From: Flammeovirga kamogawensis
GTDB lineage: Bacteria; Bacteroidota; Bacteroidia; Cytophagales; Flammeovirgaceae
DNA length: 64,000 bases
Direction of reading: 5' to 3'
NCBI RefSeq assembly: GCF_018736065.1
Contig: NZ_CP076128.1
Location: forward strand, 434,001 to 498,000
The position numbers and the translations under genes were made by a program. Of this stretch, positions 16,671 to 26,993 are shown in pieces. Numbering within the stretch: position 1 is the stretch's first letter; each line of letters begins with the position of its first letter. The notes under the pieces are model-generated. The model saw nothing but the letters and a program-made list of their open reading frames with translations, was not told the DNA's origin and did not search any database.

Positions 16671-19598
16671 CTAGAAACCAATTGATACACCACCCATAAA
16701 AGTTCTAGCGGCAGGGTAGTTGTTGTAATCAATTCCAATAGGAGGAACTTGATTACCACCTGCAGGTGCATTTACTTCAGGATCGTACCCAGAATAATCT
16801 GTAATCACAAATAGATTTTGACCAGATGCGTAAACTCTAATATTCCTAATATGCTTTACTTTGTTCATGTTGAAAGTATAACCTAATGTCATATTAGATA
16901 ACCTAAAGAAAGAAGCATCTTCAATAAATTTAGAATTGTACCCTGTCTGGCGGATACCTTCATCTACAGCATTTTTCATAACATTATAAGTACTTCCTTC
17001 GCCATATAGATCATTAGTAGAAGAAAATTCTAAAGCTGTATTGTTAAAGACTTGATGACCAAATGCTCCATTAAAGAAGATATTTAAATCCCAGTTTCCA
17101 TAGTTAAATGTATTATTGAAACCTAAAGTCCAAGATGGAACCGCTTGCCCTAACACTTCACTTTCTTCAGATACAATAGCATTACCACTTTCATCAAGAC
17201 CCTGATAAACAAGGCCATAAAAAGTACCATAAGGTAAACCAGGTTTGATTACTTGAGAGAACTGACCAACTTGACCACGGCCTCCAACTGCACCAGTCAA
17301 TATTTCGTCATAATCACCAATGTTTTTTACTTCATTTTCATTATAAGCAGCTACTATTCCTGTAGTCCATGTAAATTTATCTTTCGAGATATTCACTGTA
17401 TTTAAAGCAAATTCTACACCTTGGTTGTTAAGTTCACCAACATTCTGTAGATAGACATCTACTGGAGCGGGTTGAGGAGCTTGTAATTCTAACAGTAAGT
17501 TACTTGTATTTTTCTGGTAGAAATCTACAGAACCATAAAGAATACCGTTAAAGAATTCGTAGTCTACGCCAAAGTTTAACTGACGAGTTTCTTCCCATTG
17601 TAAATCTGGATTAGCATAATTATTATACGTTACACCAGAACCAATACCTACTGCACTATATCCTTTATCACCTGATAGGGTAGGTAAAGAGCGGTAGTTA
17701 CCAATTTCTTGAGAACCCGTAACACCCCAACCTGCACGTAATTTTAAATCACTTACAACGTCACTATTTTTCAAGAAATCTTCTTCGGCAATTCTCCAAG
17801 CAGCAGAAACAGAAGGGAATACACCCCACTTATTATTAGCTCCAAATCTAGAAGAACCGTCAGCTCTTACTGTAGCAGTAACTACATACTTATCTTTATA
17901 ACTCATATTTGCCCTACCTAACCAAGAAATTAACTTGCTAGACTCTTTATAAGAATCTACTATAACAGCACCATTTGCTGCATTTAAGTTATGTTCTGCA
18001 GTTTCATCAATGTCAAAACCAGTAGCATTTGCACCGTTGTATTCACGACCAAACTCTTGGAAAGTATAACCAGCTAAAGCATTTAATTTAAAATCACCAA
18101 AAGATTTAGTATAGTTTAAAGTACCTTCAAGAAGCACGTTATGTAAGAAATTATTTCTAACATCAGCAGAGCCATTTCCTTTACCAACCCATTCAATTGA
18201 ACCAGGTAAATAAGCTGTTCTTTTTGCCGATGTAAGATCACCACCTAGGTTAATTTTACCAGTCAAGCCTTTCATTAATTCAGCTTCTACAAACACATTA
18301 CCTAAAACTCTTTGTGTATTTGTAAAATCTCTTACAGACATTGCCATGGTATATGGATTTTTTTCTAATTGATTAGAAGAAGAAAAATCTGTTGGTAAAA
18401 GAGGAGACATACGTAGCATATTATTAATAACACCACCATCTAAAGCACCTCCAACACCATAGGGAAGGTTATTATTTTTAGTGAATGATCCCATCATATT
18501 AGCTCCTAAAGTAACTTTGTCTGCTAATTTTTGAGTGATATTCATTCTACCTCCAATTCTTTCCATACCAGAATTGATCATAATACCTTCTTGGTTTAAA
18601 TAGTTAACCGAGAACCTGTATTGTGTGTTTTTATTGCCTCCAGAAACACCAAGATTATGATTTTGAGTAATTGCTTCTCTAGTCATAGCATCTTGCCAAT
18701 CTGTATTTGCATCTAAATCTAAAGGATTTGAACCTTCAGCAGCGGTTGCCGCTCTGTACTCACTAGCAGAAAGTACACCTACTTTTTTAGCAATAGTAGA
18801 TACACCAACGTAAGCGTCATAATCTACTTTCGCAATACCTTCTTTTCCTTTTTTAGTGGTAATGATAATTACACCATTAGCACCACGAGCACCATATATG
18901 GCTGTTGCTGAAGCATCTTTTAACACATCAAACGATTCAATATCATTTGGGTTGATAGATGCTAGAGGGTTTTTTGAAGCCGAAGCAGAATATACGCCAG
19001 CTGTACCAGGATCTGAAGCTGTATTGTCTATAGGAAAGCCATCTATCACGTAAAGAGGCTCATTTGATGCAGTAAGAGATGTACCTCCACGCACTCGAAT
19101 GTTTACACCTGCACCCGGTTCTCCAGAAGAAGGAGTCATCTGTACGCCTGCAATTTTTCCTTGAATCAATTGATCTGGAGAGGCAACAACACCTTGGTTA
19201 AAATCTTCTGATTTAATAGAAGACATTGCACCAGTGACATCTTTTTTCTCCATTTGTCCGTAGCCAACAACCACAACTTCTTCTAGTTGTTCTGCATCAA
19301 CTTCTAATTTAATTTCGAAAGTAGATTTATTACCAATAGTGATATCTTTATCAAAATAGCCAATATAAGAAATCAATAATGCTTCTGCAGAGGCAGGTAG
19401 ACTTAGTTTAAACTTTCCTTCAAAGTCAGATGTTGTTCCAGATGAAGTGCCTTTGATAATAATATTAACCCCCGGCATTGGTTGGTTGGTTTCATCTAGA
19501 ATTACACCACTTATGTTACGGTCTTGTGCATAAGCATCAAATAAATTTAGCAATACAAGGACAGTGAAGAAACAAAAAAATTGTAATCTTTTTCTCAT
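16671..19598 (-). CDS. SusC/RagA-family TonB-dependent outer membrane transporter
   Basis: A 975-residue protein with signal peptide (residues 1-24, ending DAYAQ), an N-terminal carboxypeptidase-regulatory-like domain (SGVILDETNQPMPGVNIIIK), the SusC signature EQLEEVVVVGYGQMEKKDVT, a plug domain (RVRGGTSLTASNEPLYVIDG, then DVLKDASATAIYGARGANGV) and a long C-terminal barrel ending TFMGGVSIGF. It takes up nutrients using TonB energy with the SusD protein encoded next. Length is normal for the family. The roughly 300-base upstream region carries LacI-like palindromes and direct repeats, suggesting repressor control, not the ECF/anti-sigma control that many SusC genes have. Confidence 0.95.
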   Translation of the reverse strand: MRKRLQFFCFFTVLVLLNLFDAYAQDRNISGVILDETNQPMPGVNIIIKGTSSGTTSDFEGKFKLSLPASAEALLISYIGYFDKDITIGNKSTFEIKLEVDAEQLEEVVVVGYGQMEKKDVTGAMSSIKSEDFNQGVVASPDQLIQGKIAGVQMTPSSGEPGAGVNIRVRGGTSLTASNEPLYVIDGFPIDNTASDPGTAGVYSASASKNPLASINPNDIESFDVLKDASATAIYGARGANGVIIITTKKGKEGIAKVDYDAYVGVSTIAKKVGVLSASEYRAATAAEGSNPLDLDANTDWQDAMTREAITQNHNLGVSGGNKNTQYRFSVNYLNQEGIMINSGMERIGGRMNITQKLADKVTLGANMMGSFTKNNNLPYGVGGALDGGVINNMLRMSPLLPTDFSSSNQLEKNPYTMAMSVRDFTNTQRVLGNVFVEAELMKGLTGKINLGGDLTSAKRTAYLPGSIEWVGKGNGSADVRNNFLHNVLLEGTLNYTKSFGDFKLNALAGYTFQEFGREYNGANATGFDIDETAEHNLNAANGAVIVDSYKESSKLISWLGRANMSYKDKYVVTATVRADGSSRFGANNKWGVFPSVSAAWRIAEEDFLKNSDVVSDLKLRAGWGVTGSQEIGNYRSLPTLSGDKGYSAVGIGSGVTYNNYANPDLQWEETRQLNFGVDYEFFNGILYGSVDFYQKNTSNLLLELQAPQPAPVDVYLQNVGELNNQGVEFALNTVNISKDKFTWTTGIVAAYNENEVKNIGDYDEILTGAVGGRGQVGQFSQVIKPGLPYGTFYGLVYQGLDESGNAIVSEESEVLGQAVPSWTLGFNNTFNYGNWDLNIFFNGAFGHQVFNNTALEFSSTNDLYGEGSTYNVMKNAVDEGIRQTGYNSKFIEDASFFRLSNMTLGYTFNMNKVKHIRNIRVYASGQNLFVITDYSGYDPEVNAPAGGNQVPPIGIDYNNYPAARTFMGGVSIGF

Positions 19599-19700
19599 TA
19601 GTTATGTAGTTTTTCGGCAATGAATAGTTGCTTTCATTTCATTGTCAGTGAATATTTAGTTAGACTTTTTGTATAGCGATAGTAATTATAATTATTAGAG

Positions 19701-19710
19701 AGCTCGAGCT
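19701..19710. promoter_or_regulatory. Perfect 10-bp palindrome upstream of susC
   Basis: AGCTCGAGCT is a perfect palindrome about 100 bases before the susC start. Function unknown; it could be a regulator site. Confidence 0.25.
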
Positions 19711-19850
19711 AGTTACTATAGTTTGTCAGTACAATTCTATTACTAAATAAGGGCATATGCAAATGAAGAATTAATGAGAATACATGTAAAAATTGCACTT
19801 TAAGATGTTGTGTAATCATGTGCAACAATTAAGAGAAGAAAAGTGCTTTT

Positions 19851-19864
19851 TCAACCGGTTTCTG
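19851..19864. promoter_or_regulatory. LacI-like operator upstream of susC
   Basis: TCAACCGGTTTCTG contains the perfect 8-bp palindrome AACCGGTT with a central CG, matching the core of the operators before the EEP lipoprotein gene (AATCGGTT). Confidence 0.45.
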
Positions 19865-19906
19865 ATAGAGGTTAACGGATTTATAAATACGTTGCTCTTG
19901 TTTAGA

Positions 19907-19927
19907 AACCTGTTGCGCAACCTGTTG
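19907..19927. promoter_or_regulatory. Direct repeat overlapping palindrome upstream of susC
   Basis: AACCTGTTG occurs at 19907-19915 and 19919-19927, a 12-base period, and the junction forms the perfect palindrome GTTGCGCAAC (19912-19921). This is a likely regulator-binding site. It could serve susC or, less likely given the riboswitch between, metH. Confidence 0.45.
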
Positions 19928-20088
19928 TTGAAAGTTATAAATTGTACCAAATACATTTAAATAGTTGGATAATTTACGCATCTAAAAAAATTAGAAAAAA
20001 TTAAAAATAAACAGTAAATCAATGTCATATGCTTTAAAAATCCATAGAAAACCATGAATTATTACAATTTGTAACTATCTTGCGGCGT

Positions 20089-20194
20089 GCTTATCAAGAA
20101 TGACAGAGAGAACGGGCTCGTAGATGTCATGGCAACCGTTGTTCCCAACGAAAGGTGCCAAATCCCGCTTCGGAAGTGTCCGAGAAAGATGAGC
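20089..20194 (+). promoter_or_regulatory. SAM-I riboswitch (S-box) upstream of metH
   Basis: The S-box landmarks are present: CTTATCAAGAATGACAGAGA at the 5' side, ATGGCAACC, AAGGTGCCAAATCCC, then CGAGAAAGATGAGC, whose GATGAGC (20188-20194) pairs with GCTTATC (20089-20095) to close P1. S-adenosylmethionine binding should shut off metH. Downstream, TTAAGCACG at 20232-20240 is complementary to the 5' strand of P1 and could be the competing partner, and a hairpin CCTTAT/ATAAGG near 20250-20270, inside ACGTTT/AAACGT arms, precedes the start codon. Confidence 0.9.
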
Positions 20195-20297
20195 TGTAAC
20201 ATTCGTTTTTAGGATGAATTGTCTCAGAAATTAAGCACGTTTTTATCTCCTTATAAATAGATAAGGGGTATGTGAAACGTAACTTTCAAATAGTAAG

Positions 20298-23200
20298 ATG
20301 TCAGAACAACTTAAGCAAATCGCTAAAGAACGTGTGTTGATCTTAGATGGTGCAATGGGTACCATGATCCAACGTCATAAATTAGGTGAAGAAGATTATA
20401 GAGGAGATCGTTTTAAAGATCATCCATGTGATGTAAAAGGTAACAACGATATGTTATCTATTACACAACCTGAGATAATTAGAGATATTCACCGCCAATA
20501 TTTTAAAGCGGGTTCAGATATAGTAGAAACAAACACGTTTTCTGGTACTACCATTGCTATGGCAGATTACCAAATGGAAGCGGATGTTTATGAATTAAAT
20601 TATGCTTCTGCCAAATTAGCAAAAGAAGCAGCAGCAGAATTTACAGCAGCAGAACCAGATAAACCAAGGTTTGTTGCTGGTGCTGTTGGACCAACAAACA
20701 GAACAGCTTCTATTTCTCCAGATGTAAATGACCCTGGATATAGAGCCGTAACTTTTGATGATCTTGTTGAAGCTTACTATTTACAAGTTCAAGGTTTAGC
20801 AGAGGGTGGAGCTGATACAATCTTAATTGAGACAGTTTTTGATACCTTAAATTGTAAAGCAGCTTTATTTGCTGCAGATAAATTTTTCACAGATTTTGAA
20901 GAAGGAAAAGTAGTTTCTGCTGCCCCAAAAGGTAGAGAAGCAGAATTCCCCAATAAATATAAAGGAGAACGTTTGCCATTGATGGTTTCTGGAACAATTA
21001 CAGATGCATCTGGTAGAACGTTATCAGGACAGGTAGTTGAAGCATTTTGGAACTCTATATGCCACGCAGACTTATTTAGTGTAGGTTTAAACTGTGCGTT
21101 AGGAGCTGATTTACTCCGTCCATATATTCAAGAATTATCTCGTGTTGCAGACATTAATGTTTCTGCTTATCCGAATGCTGGTCTTCCAAACGAATTTGGA
21201 GAGTACGATCAAACTTCTGATGAAATGAGTGCCATTTTAGAATCTTTTGATGGATTGGTAAATATCATTGGTGGGTGTTGTGGTACAACTCCAGATCATA
21301 TAGAAGGTATTGCGAATACATTCAAGAAAGCGAGCGTAAGAGCACTTCCTGTTCACGAACCTTATTTACGTTTAAGTGGTTTAGAGCCAATTACAATTAA
21401 GCCAGATAGCATTTTTGTAAATGTAGGTGAGCGTGCAAACGTAACAGGTTCTGCTAAATTCCGTCGTTTAATTGAAAATGGCGATTTTGAAGCAGCTGTA
21501 GAAGTGGCCCGTCATCAAGTAGAAGGTGGTGCACAGATTATTGATGTAAACATGGATGAAGGTATGTTAGATTCTGAGGCGTGTATGACACGTTTCTTAA
21601 ATTTAATTGCCGCAGAGCCAGACATTGCTAAACTTCCAGTAATGGTCGATTCCTCTAAATGGAATATCATTGAGGCAGGGTTAAAGACATTACAAGGTAA
21701 AGGAATTGTAAACTCGATCTCTTTAAAAGAAGGAGAAGAAGATTTTATATATAAAGCTACTTTAATCAAAAAGTACGGAGCTGCAGTTGTAGTAATGGCT
21801 TTTGATGAAGAAGGACAAGCTGACAACTTCGAAAGAAGAAAAGAAATTTGTGGTAGATCGTATGATATCTTGGTTAATAAAGTAGGATTTCCACCTCAAG
21901 ACATCATTTTTGACCCGAACATTCTAGCAGTTGCAACAGGTATTGAAGAACACAATAACTATGCAGTTGATTTTATTGAGGGTACACGTTGGATAAAAGA
22001 AAACCTTCCGCATGCATTAGTAAGTGGTGGTGTATCTAATATTTCATTCTCGTTTAGAGGAAATAATGGTGTACGTGAAGCAATGCACTCTGCCTTTTTA
22101 TACCATGCAGGTAAAGCAGGTATGGATATGGGTATTGTAAATGCAGGTATGATTGAAGTGTATCAAGAAATACCTAAAGATTTATTAGAGTATGTAGAAG
22201 ATGTTCTTTTAAACAGAAGAGATGACGCTACAGAACGCTTAGTAGATTTTGCTGAGACGGTTAAATCAAAAGGAAAGAAAAAAGAAGTTGATTTAACTTG
22301 GAGAGAAAATCCTGTTGCAAAACGCCTTTCGCATGCATTGGTAAAAGGTATTGTTGAATTTATTGACGAAGATGTTGAGGAAGCACGTCAATCATTCAAT
22401 AGACCAATTGAGGTAATTGAAGGACCTTTAATGGATGGAATGAACGTAGTAGGTGATTTATTTGGAGAAGGTAAAATGTTCCTTCCTCAGGTAGTGAAAT
22501 CTGCTCGTGTAATGAAGAAAGCCGTAGCTATTCTTATTCCTTATATTGAAGAAGAAAAAGAAAAAAATCCGAATGCATCAGCCTCTTCGTCAGCAGGTAA
22601 AATCTTGATGGCTACTGTAAAAGGTGATGTTCATGATATTGGTAAAAATATTGTATCGGTAGTTTTGGCGTGTAACAACTTCGAAATAATTGATTTAGGG
22701 GTAATGGTTCCTCTAGATAAAATTATTAGAACTGCAGAAGAAGAAAATGTAGATGTAATTGGACTTAGTGGTCTTATTACGCCATCATTAGATGAGATGG
22801 TTTATGTAGCAGACGAATTAGAGCGAAAGGGCTTAAATTTCCCTGTTATGATTGGTGGTGCTACAACTTCTAGAATTCATACAGCTGTAAAGATTGACCC
22901 TAAATATTCTGGTTCTGTTGTTCACGTTTTGGATGCGTCTAAATCTGTGCCGATTGCTTCTGCTTTTGTATCAGAAAATAAAGAGTATAGAGAAGAGGTA
23001 ATTCAAGAATTTAAAGAAGAATACGCAGCTTTAAGAATTTCTCATGCAAAACGTCAATCAGCTAAAAAATTAATTTCTATAGCAGATGCACGTAAGAATA
23101 AGGTAGATATTGATTGGAAAACAACACCAATTACAAAACCATCTTTCTTAGGAGTTAAGAAATTTGAGGCATATGATTTAGAAGAAATTTCTAGCTTTAT

Positions 23201-24104
23201 AGATTGGACACCTTTCTTCCAAACATGGGAATTAGCAGGCCGTTTTCCTGCCATCTTAACTGATGAAGTTGTAGGTAAAGAAGCAACGGATTTATTTAAA
23301 GATGCAAAAGCGCTCTTAAAAGAGATAGTTGATAATAAACTATTACAAGCTAATGCTGTAGTAGGTTTCTTCCCTGCCAATAGCATTAACGATGATGATA
23401 TTGCGCTGTATGATTTTAAAGAAGAAGATGTTGAATTACCAGATGCAGAGCATCATCATTCAACATTTTATAGAGAAAACAGAGAGAAGCAAACAGGTAC
23501 ATTATGTCATTTAAGACAACAGAATAAAAAAGCAGCAGGTAAACCAAACTTCTGTTTGAGTGATTTTGTTGCCCCAGTAGAATCTGGAAGAAATGATTAC
23601 GTTGGAGCATTTGCTGTTACAGCAGGTATTGGTATTGACGCTTTAGTAGAGAAATTTGAAGCAGATCATGATGATTACAATAGTATTATGGTAAAAGCTC
23701 TTGCTGATAGATTGGCAGAAGCATTTACAGAATTAATGCATCAAAAGGTAAGAAAAGAGATTTGGGGATATGCTAAAGATGAAATCCATGATAATGAGGA
23801 ATTAATTGATGAAAAATATCAAGGTATTCGTCCTGCTCCAGGTTATCCAGCTTGTCCAGATCATACGGAGAAAGACAAACTATTTGCTTTGTTAGATGTT
23901 GAAAAGAACATTGGAGTTTCTTTAACTTCTAGTTATGCAATGACTCCTGCAGCATCTGTAAGTGGTTGGTATTTTGCTAACGAAAATTCACGTTATTTCG
24001 GTCTTGGAAAGATCAATAAAGATCAAGTAGAAGATTATGCTAAACGTGTAGAGAAAGAAGAGCATATAATGGAACGTTGGTTAGGAAGTGTATTGAGTTA
24101 CTAG
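20298..24104 (+). CDS. metH: Cobalamin-dependent methionine synthase
   Basis: A full-length 1268-residue MetH with four modules: homocysteine-binding barrel (about 1-330; zinc ligands in GLNCALG and [11 protein letters not shown]), folate-binding barrel (about 360-620; [27 protein letters not shown]), cobalamin module (about 650-910; cap then [12 protein letters not shown], where His779 is the lower cobalt ligand, and [13 protein letters not shown]), and the C-terminal activation domain ([18 protein letters not shown]). It moves the methyl group of 5-methyltetrahydrofolate to homocysteine through methylcobalamin. The SAM-I riboswitch just upstream links it to S-adenosylmethionine supply. It stands alone and is closed by a strong terminator. 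It is a main user of the B12 taken up by the btu operon in this window. Confidence 0.98.
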   Translation: MSEQLKQIAKERVLILDGAMGTMIQRHKLGEEDYRGDRFKDHPCDVKGNNDMLSITQPEIIRDIHRQYFKAGSDIVETNTFSGTTIAMADYQMEADVYELNYASAKLAKEAAAEFTAAEPDKPRFVAGAVGPTNRTASISPDVNDPGYRAVTFDDLVEAYYLQVQGLAEGGADTILIETVFDTLNCKAALFAADKFFTDFEEGKVVSAAPKGREAEFPNKYKGERLPLMVSGTITDASGRTLSGQVVEAFWNSICHADLFSVGLNCALGADLLRPYIQELSRVADINVSAYPNAGLPNEFGEYDQTSDEMSAILESFDGLVNIIGGCCGTTPDHIEGIANTFKKASVRALPVHEPYLRLSGLEPITIKPDSIFVNVGERANVTGSAKFRRLIENGDFEAAVEVARHQVEGGAQIIDVNMDEGMLDSEACMTRFLNLIAAEPDIAKLPVMVDSSKWNIIEAGLKTLQGKGIVNSISLKEGEEDFIYKATLIKKYGAAVVVMAFDEEGQADNFERRKEICGRSYDILVNKVGFPPQDIIFDPNILAVATGIEEHNNYAVDFIEGTRWIKENLPHALVSGGVSNISFSFRGNNGVREAMHSAFLYHAGKAGMDMGIVNAGMIEVYQEIPKDLLEYVEDVLLNRRDDATERLVDFAETVKSKGKKKEVDLTWRENPVAKRLSHALVKGIVEFIDEDVEEARQSFNRPIEVIEGPLMDGMNVVGDLFGEGKMFLPQVVKSARVMKKAVAILIPYIEEEKEKNPNASASSSAGKILMATVKGDVHDIGKNIVSVVLACNNFEIIDLGVMVPLDKIIRTAEEENVDVIGLSGLITPSLDEMVYVADELERKGLNFPVMIGGATTSRIHTAVKIDPKYSGSVVHVLDASKSVPIASAFVSENKEYREEVIQEFKEEYAALRISHAKRQSAKKLISIADARKNKVDIDWKTTPITKPSFLGVKKFEAYDLEEISSFIDWTPFFQTWELAGRFPAILTDEVVGKEATDLFKDAKALLKEIVDNKLLQANAVVGFFPANSINDDDIALYDFKEEDVELPDAEHHHSTFYRENREKQTGTLCHLRQQNKKAAGKPNFCLSDFVAPVESGRNDYVGAFAVTAGIGIDALVEKFEADHDDYNSIMVKALADRLAEAFTELMHQKVRKEIWGYAKDEIHDNEELIDEKYQGIRPAPGYPACPDHTEKDKLFALLDVEKNIGVSLTSSYAMTPAASVSGWYFANENSRYFGLGKINKDQVEDYAKRVEKEEHIMERWLGSVLSY

Positions 24105-24128
24105 TCAATTCATATTCTAAAATATAAT

Positions 24129-24178
24129 AACACAGTATATATTGGTATTACCAAATATTATATACTGTGTTTTTTTTA
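24129..24178 (+). terminator. Terminator after metH
   Basis: Stem ACACAGTATATA (24130-24141) with TATATACTGTGT (24159-24170) followed by a run of eight T. Confidence 0.85.
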
Positions 24179-24227
24179 TTTAAAAGTTAAAACTGTTCTT
24201 GATAATACAAACTTTAAATTTTACATC

Positions 24228-24929
24228 ATGAACAAAAAAATAACCCTAGCTATTGTACTATTAATTAGTAGTATTACTTTTTGTAACGCACAAAAATACC
24301 TTAAGGCTATTGATCAATCTACAAACCTTTTAAATGTAGAAAAACACCAAGACATTAAATCTTATAAATGGTTGAATAAACCTCAAAATCACACTTTTTC
24401 TGATAATAAACTGATTATTGAGGCAGGGGAGAATACAGATTATTTTAATAATCCAGAAACGAATAAAATAAGCTCAAATGCACCTTTTCTTTACAATGAA
24501 GTAGAGGGTGACTTTGTCGCAACAGTTTTAATTAAACCGGATCTATCTTCTGTTTGGAATGCTTGCGGAGTAATGGTCTATTTTGATTCATTAAACTGGA
24601 TTAAGTTTGAGTTCGAAAATTCTGACGCAACGGGGAATAGTATTGTTTCTGTCGTTACTAAGGAATTGTCAGATGATTCTAATGGGGCTATTTTGAATAA
24701 AACAGACCATGTATGGTTAAGGGTAACAAGAAAAGGAGATGTTTACTCAATGTTCTGGTCGAATGATGGAGTCGATTATAAAATGGCTCGTTTAGTTTCG
24801 ATGAAAGGACATGAAAAGGTCTATTTCGGATTAGAAGCTCAATGTCCAGCGTCTGAGCCTAAAGAGCATTCATTTCTTTATTACTCTTTAGAGAAGCGTA
24901 CAATAAAGAATGTTAGAACAGGTAAGTAA
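24228..24929 (+). CDS. Secreted DUF1349-like beta-sandwich protein
   Basis: A 233-residue protein with signal peptide (residues 1-21, ending CNAQ). The mature part, with YKWLNKPQNHTFSDNKLIIE, APFLYNEVEGDFVATVLIKP, the Trp-rich NWIKFEFEN and the later VWLRVTRKGDVYSMFWSNDG, matches the DUF1349 concanavalin-like sandwich. Those proteins are often assumed to bind or act on carbohydrates, but the family is not well characterised. It is a single gene, following the metH terminator. The inverted repeat at 25084-25110, about 150 bases after the stop codon, may end its transcript. Confidence 0.7.
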   Translation: MNKKITLAIVLLISSITFCNAQKYLKAIDQSTNLLNVEKHQDIKSYKWLNKPQNHTFSDNKLIIEAGENTDYFNNPETNKISSNAPFLYNEVEGDFVATVLIKPDLSSVWNACGVMVYFDSLNWIKFEFENSDATGNSIVSVVTKELSDDSNGAILNKTDHVWLRVTRKGDVYSMFWSNDGVDYKMARLVSMKGHEKVYFGLEAQCPASEPKEHSFLYYSLEKRTIKNVRTGK

Positions 24930-25083
24930 TTACTATTATCTTTTTAGACAAGTTTATTTGTACTAAAGTACTTTAAAAATAAACGGATAATATTAATAAT
25001 TTTTTCTTGAATTGTATTTCCTTAAAAGATTATGATTAAATCATAATATTATTGGCTTGTGTTCTTCAAATTTTTATTATTTT

Positions 25084-25120
25084 GCCTTAGCGTATTCAAT
25101 ACGTTAAGGCATTTTATTTT
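25084..25120 (+). terminator. Hairpin terminator just before the epimerase gene
   Basis: GCCTTAGCGTATT (25084-25096) pairs with AATACGTTAAGGC (25098-25110, one mismatch) and T-rich sequence follows. It is only 23 bases before the next start codon, so it could end the previous transcript or act as an attenuator for the epimerase gene. Confidence 0.65.
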
Positions 25121-25142
25121 TATGAAAAACCTATAATTACTT

Positions 25143-26042
25143 ATGCATAAAATCGTCACATTAGAGAATGCAGTTCTCCAGGTAAAAATATCTAGAGATG
25201 GAGCAGAATTGCACTCAATTTATCATAAACAACATCAGCACGAATATCTTTGGCAAGCAGATAAAAATGTTTGGGGAAGGCATGCTCCTGTTCTTTTCCC
25301 AATAGTTGGTCAAGTAGAAGATGGAGTTTATGAAGTAGATGGAATTACATATAAATTACCTCAGCATGGATTTGCTAGAGATATGGAGCACAAGTTAATT
25401 ACTCAAGATGAGTTGTCTTGTATCTTCGAATTGCGTTTTAATCACGAAACAATGGAGAAGTATCCTTATAAGTTTGTGTTTAGAACGATATATGAAATCA
25501 AAAATAATAAACTATCAATAAGCTATCAGGTGGATAATTTAGATACAGAAGAAATTTATTTCTCTGTTGGTGCACACCCTGGTTTTAATACTGATTTTAT
25601 AAAAGATACTTCTTTTGAAGACTATACAATTGAATTTTCTGAGCAAGAGGAATTTCAACAACTTCTTTTAGATGACGGGTTAAGAAGTGGGGCAATAAAA
25701 GAGAATGCTCTAAATGGTAGTAAATTCTTGCCTCTACATTATGATACCTTTAAGGATGATGCTTTAATTTTTGATCATTTTAAATCAGAATACTTAGATA
25801 TTTTTACTAAAAGAGATGAATCTAGAAAACTAAGAATTGGCTTTAAAAATTGGCCTCTTTTAGGAATTTGGACTCCTGTTGGGAAAGAAGCAAATTTTGT
25901 TTGTATAGAACCATGGTATGGCGTAGCAGATCTTAGAGACGAAAGTCATGATTTTAAAGAAAAATATGCCAACCAAAAATTACCAGAAGGAGAGACTTTC
26001 GGGTGTACATTTACGGTAGAAATTATCGATACAGACGATTAA
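25143..26042 (+). CDS. Aldose 1-epimerase family protein (LacX/YeaD-like)
   Basis: A 299-residue cytoplasmic protein of the mutarotase superfamily. Signatures are AELHSIYHKQHQHEYLWQAD, WGRHAPVLFPIVGQVEDG, LPQHGFARDME (the conserved His region) and FSVGAHPGFNTDF. Near the end, GIWTPVGKEANFVCIEPWYG carries the conserved Glu that acts as general base in this fold. It should interconvert alpha and beta anomers of a sugar, but substrate specificity cannot be read. Its stop codon overlaps the start of the thioesterase gene as TAATG, so the two are translationally coupled although their functions do not obviously belong together. Confidence 0.85.
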   Translation: MHKIVTLENAVLQVKISRDGAELHSIYHKQHQHEYLWQADKNVWGRHAPVLFPIVGQVEDGVYEVDGITYKLPQHGFARDMEHKLITQDELSCIFELRFNHETMEKYPYKFVFRTIYEIKNNKLSISYQVDNLDTEEIYFSVGAHPGFNTDFIKDTSFEDYTIEFSEQEEFQQLLLDDGLRSGAIKENALNGSKFLPLHYDTFKDDALIFDHFKSEYLDIFTKRDESRKLRIGFKNWPLLGIWTPVGKEANFVCIEPWYGVADLRDESHDFKEKYANQKLPEGETFGCTFTVEIIDTDD

Positions 26043-26794
26043 TGATAGAAAATAAAGAAGGAGTTTGGGAAGAAGAACAAATTGTAACTTCTTATCAAAT
26101 CGGGCCTAATTATACATTAAAACCTACATCTATTTCAGAATTGTTTCAAGAAGCAGCAGGAAATCATTCTAATGCTGAACAATTTGGTTTAAGAGAAATG
26201 ATGGCAATTGGTAAAGCTTGGGTATTAGGTAGTTATAAATATCGTGTAAAACGTTGGCCAAAATGGACAGAGAAGCTATTAATGCAAACTTGGGTGCATG
26301 ATGTCCAGAAGTTTTCATCACAGCGTAATTTTCAACTAGTTGATGTAAAAGGAAATATAATTATTCAAGGTACTTCTAATTGGTTTGGTTTGGATATGAA
26401 AAAACGTAGGCCAACACCAATAGAAGAATTTGTTGATAGAATTACACCAAGAGCAGATATTTCTTGTATTTCATCTCCATCTCGACTAAAGGGTATTGAA
26501 AGAGTAGATTTTTCTTTGAAGAAAAAAGCAATGTATTCTGATTTAGACCCTGTAAATCACGTAAATAATATAAAGTATTTTGAATGGATGCTAGATAGTT
26601 TGCCTCACACCTACAAAACTGAAAAGATGCTGACGGATGTAGAAATAAATTACGTTACTGAAGTAGTATTAGATGAAGAGGTAAATGTTGTAAGTGAAGT
26701 TACAGAAGAAGAGGGAGTAACAAAAGTGATTACTTGTATAATGAAACAAGAAGGAGTGAAGCCAGCATGTATTATTCATACAAATTGGAAATAA
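26042..26794 (+). CDS. Acyl-ACP thioesterase
   Basis: A 250-residue double hot-dog protein of the acyl-ACP thioesterase family (PF01643). Visible family segments are ELFQEAAGNHSNAEQFGLRE in the first hot-dog, WVLGSYKYRVKRWPKWTEKL, and SDLDPVNHVNNIKYFEWMLD in the second, where the N-H-V-N-N motif carries the catalytic Asn/His. It releases free fatty acids from acyl carrier protein. I chose the ATG at 26042, which overlaps the upstream stop codon; an in-frame upstream ATG at 26003 lies inside the epimerase gene and would add 13 unlikely residues. The transcript ends at a hairpin a short way downstream. Confidence 0.88.
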   Translation: MIENKEGVWEEEQIVTSYQIGPNYTLKPTSISELFQEAAGNHSNAEQFGLREMMAIGKAWVLGSYKYRVKRWPKWTEKLLMQTWVHDVQKFSSQRNFQLVDVKGNIIIQGTSNWFGLDMKKRRPTPIEEFVDRITPRADISCISSPSRLKGIERVDFSLKKKAMYSDLDPVNHVNNIKYFEWMLDSLPHTYKTEKMLTDVEINYVTEVVLDEEVNVVSEVTEEEGVTKVITCIMKQEGVKPACIIHTNWK

Positions 26795-26817
26795 AACACT
26801 TTTGATATAAGACATTT

Positions 26818-26852
26818 AAAGCACTAGGGAGTACATCTTTAGTGCTTTTTTA
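26818..26852 (+). terminator. Terminator after thioesterase gene
   Basis: AAAGCACT (26818-26825) pairs with AGTGCTTT (26841-26848), followed by T-rich sequence. Confidence 0.75.
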
Positions 26853-26993
26853 ATTAAAATATCAAATTATGATTAGTTAGTTTCAAATTATAATCAAAAA
26901 CAAGTATTGTGGAGAAATTTTGTAACATTGTTGAGAGAAGACGAGTATAAACAGTCATAATTAATCTTAAAAAATATCAAAATTTTTAAAAAC

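Noticed and set aside
26003-26041. Earlier ATG start for the thioesterase gene
   Set aside because: It lies inside the epimerase gene; the ATG at 26042 overlapping the stop codon is the normal coupled start.
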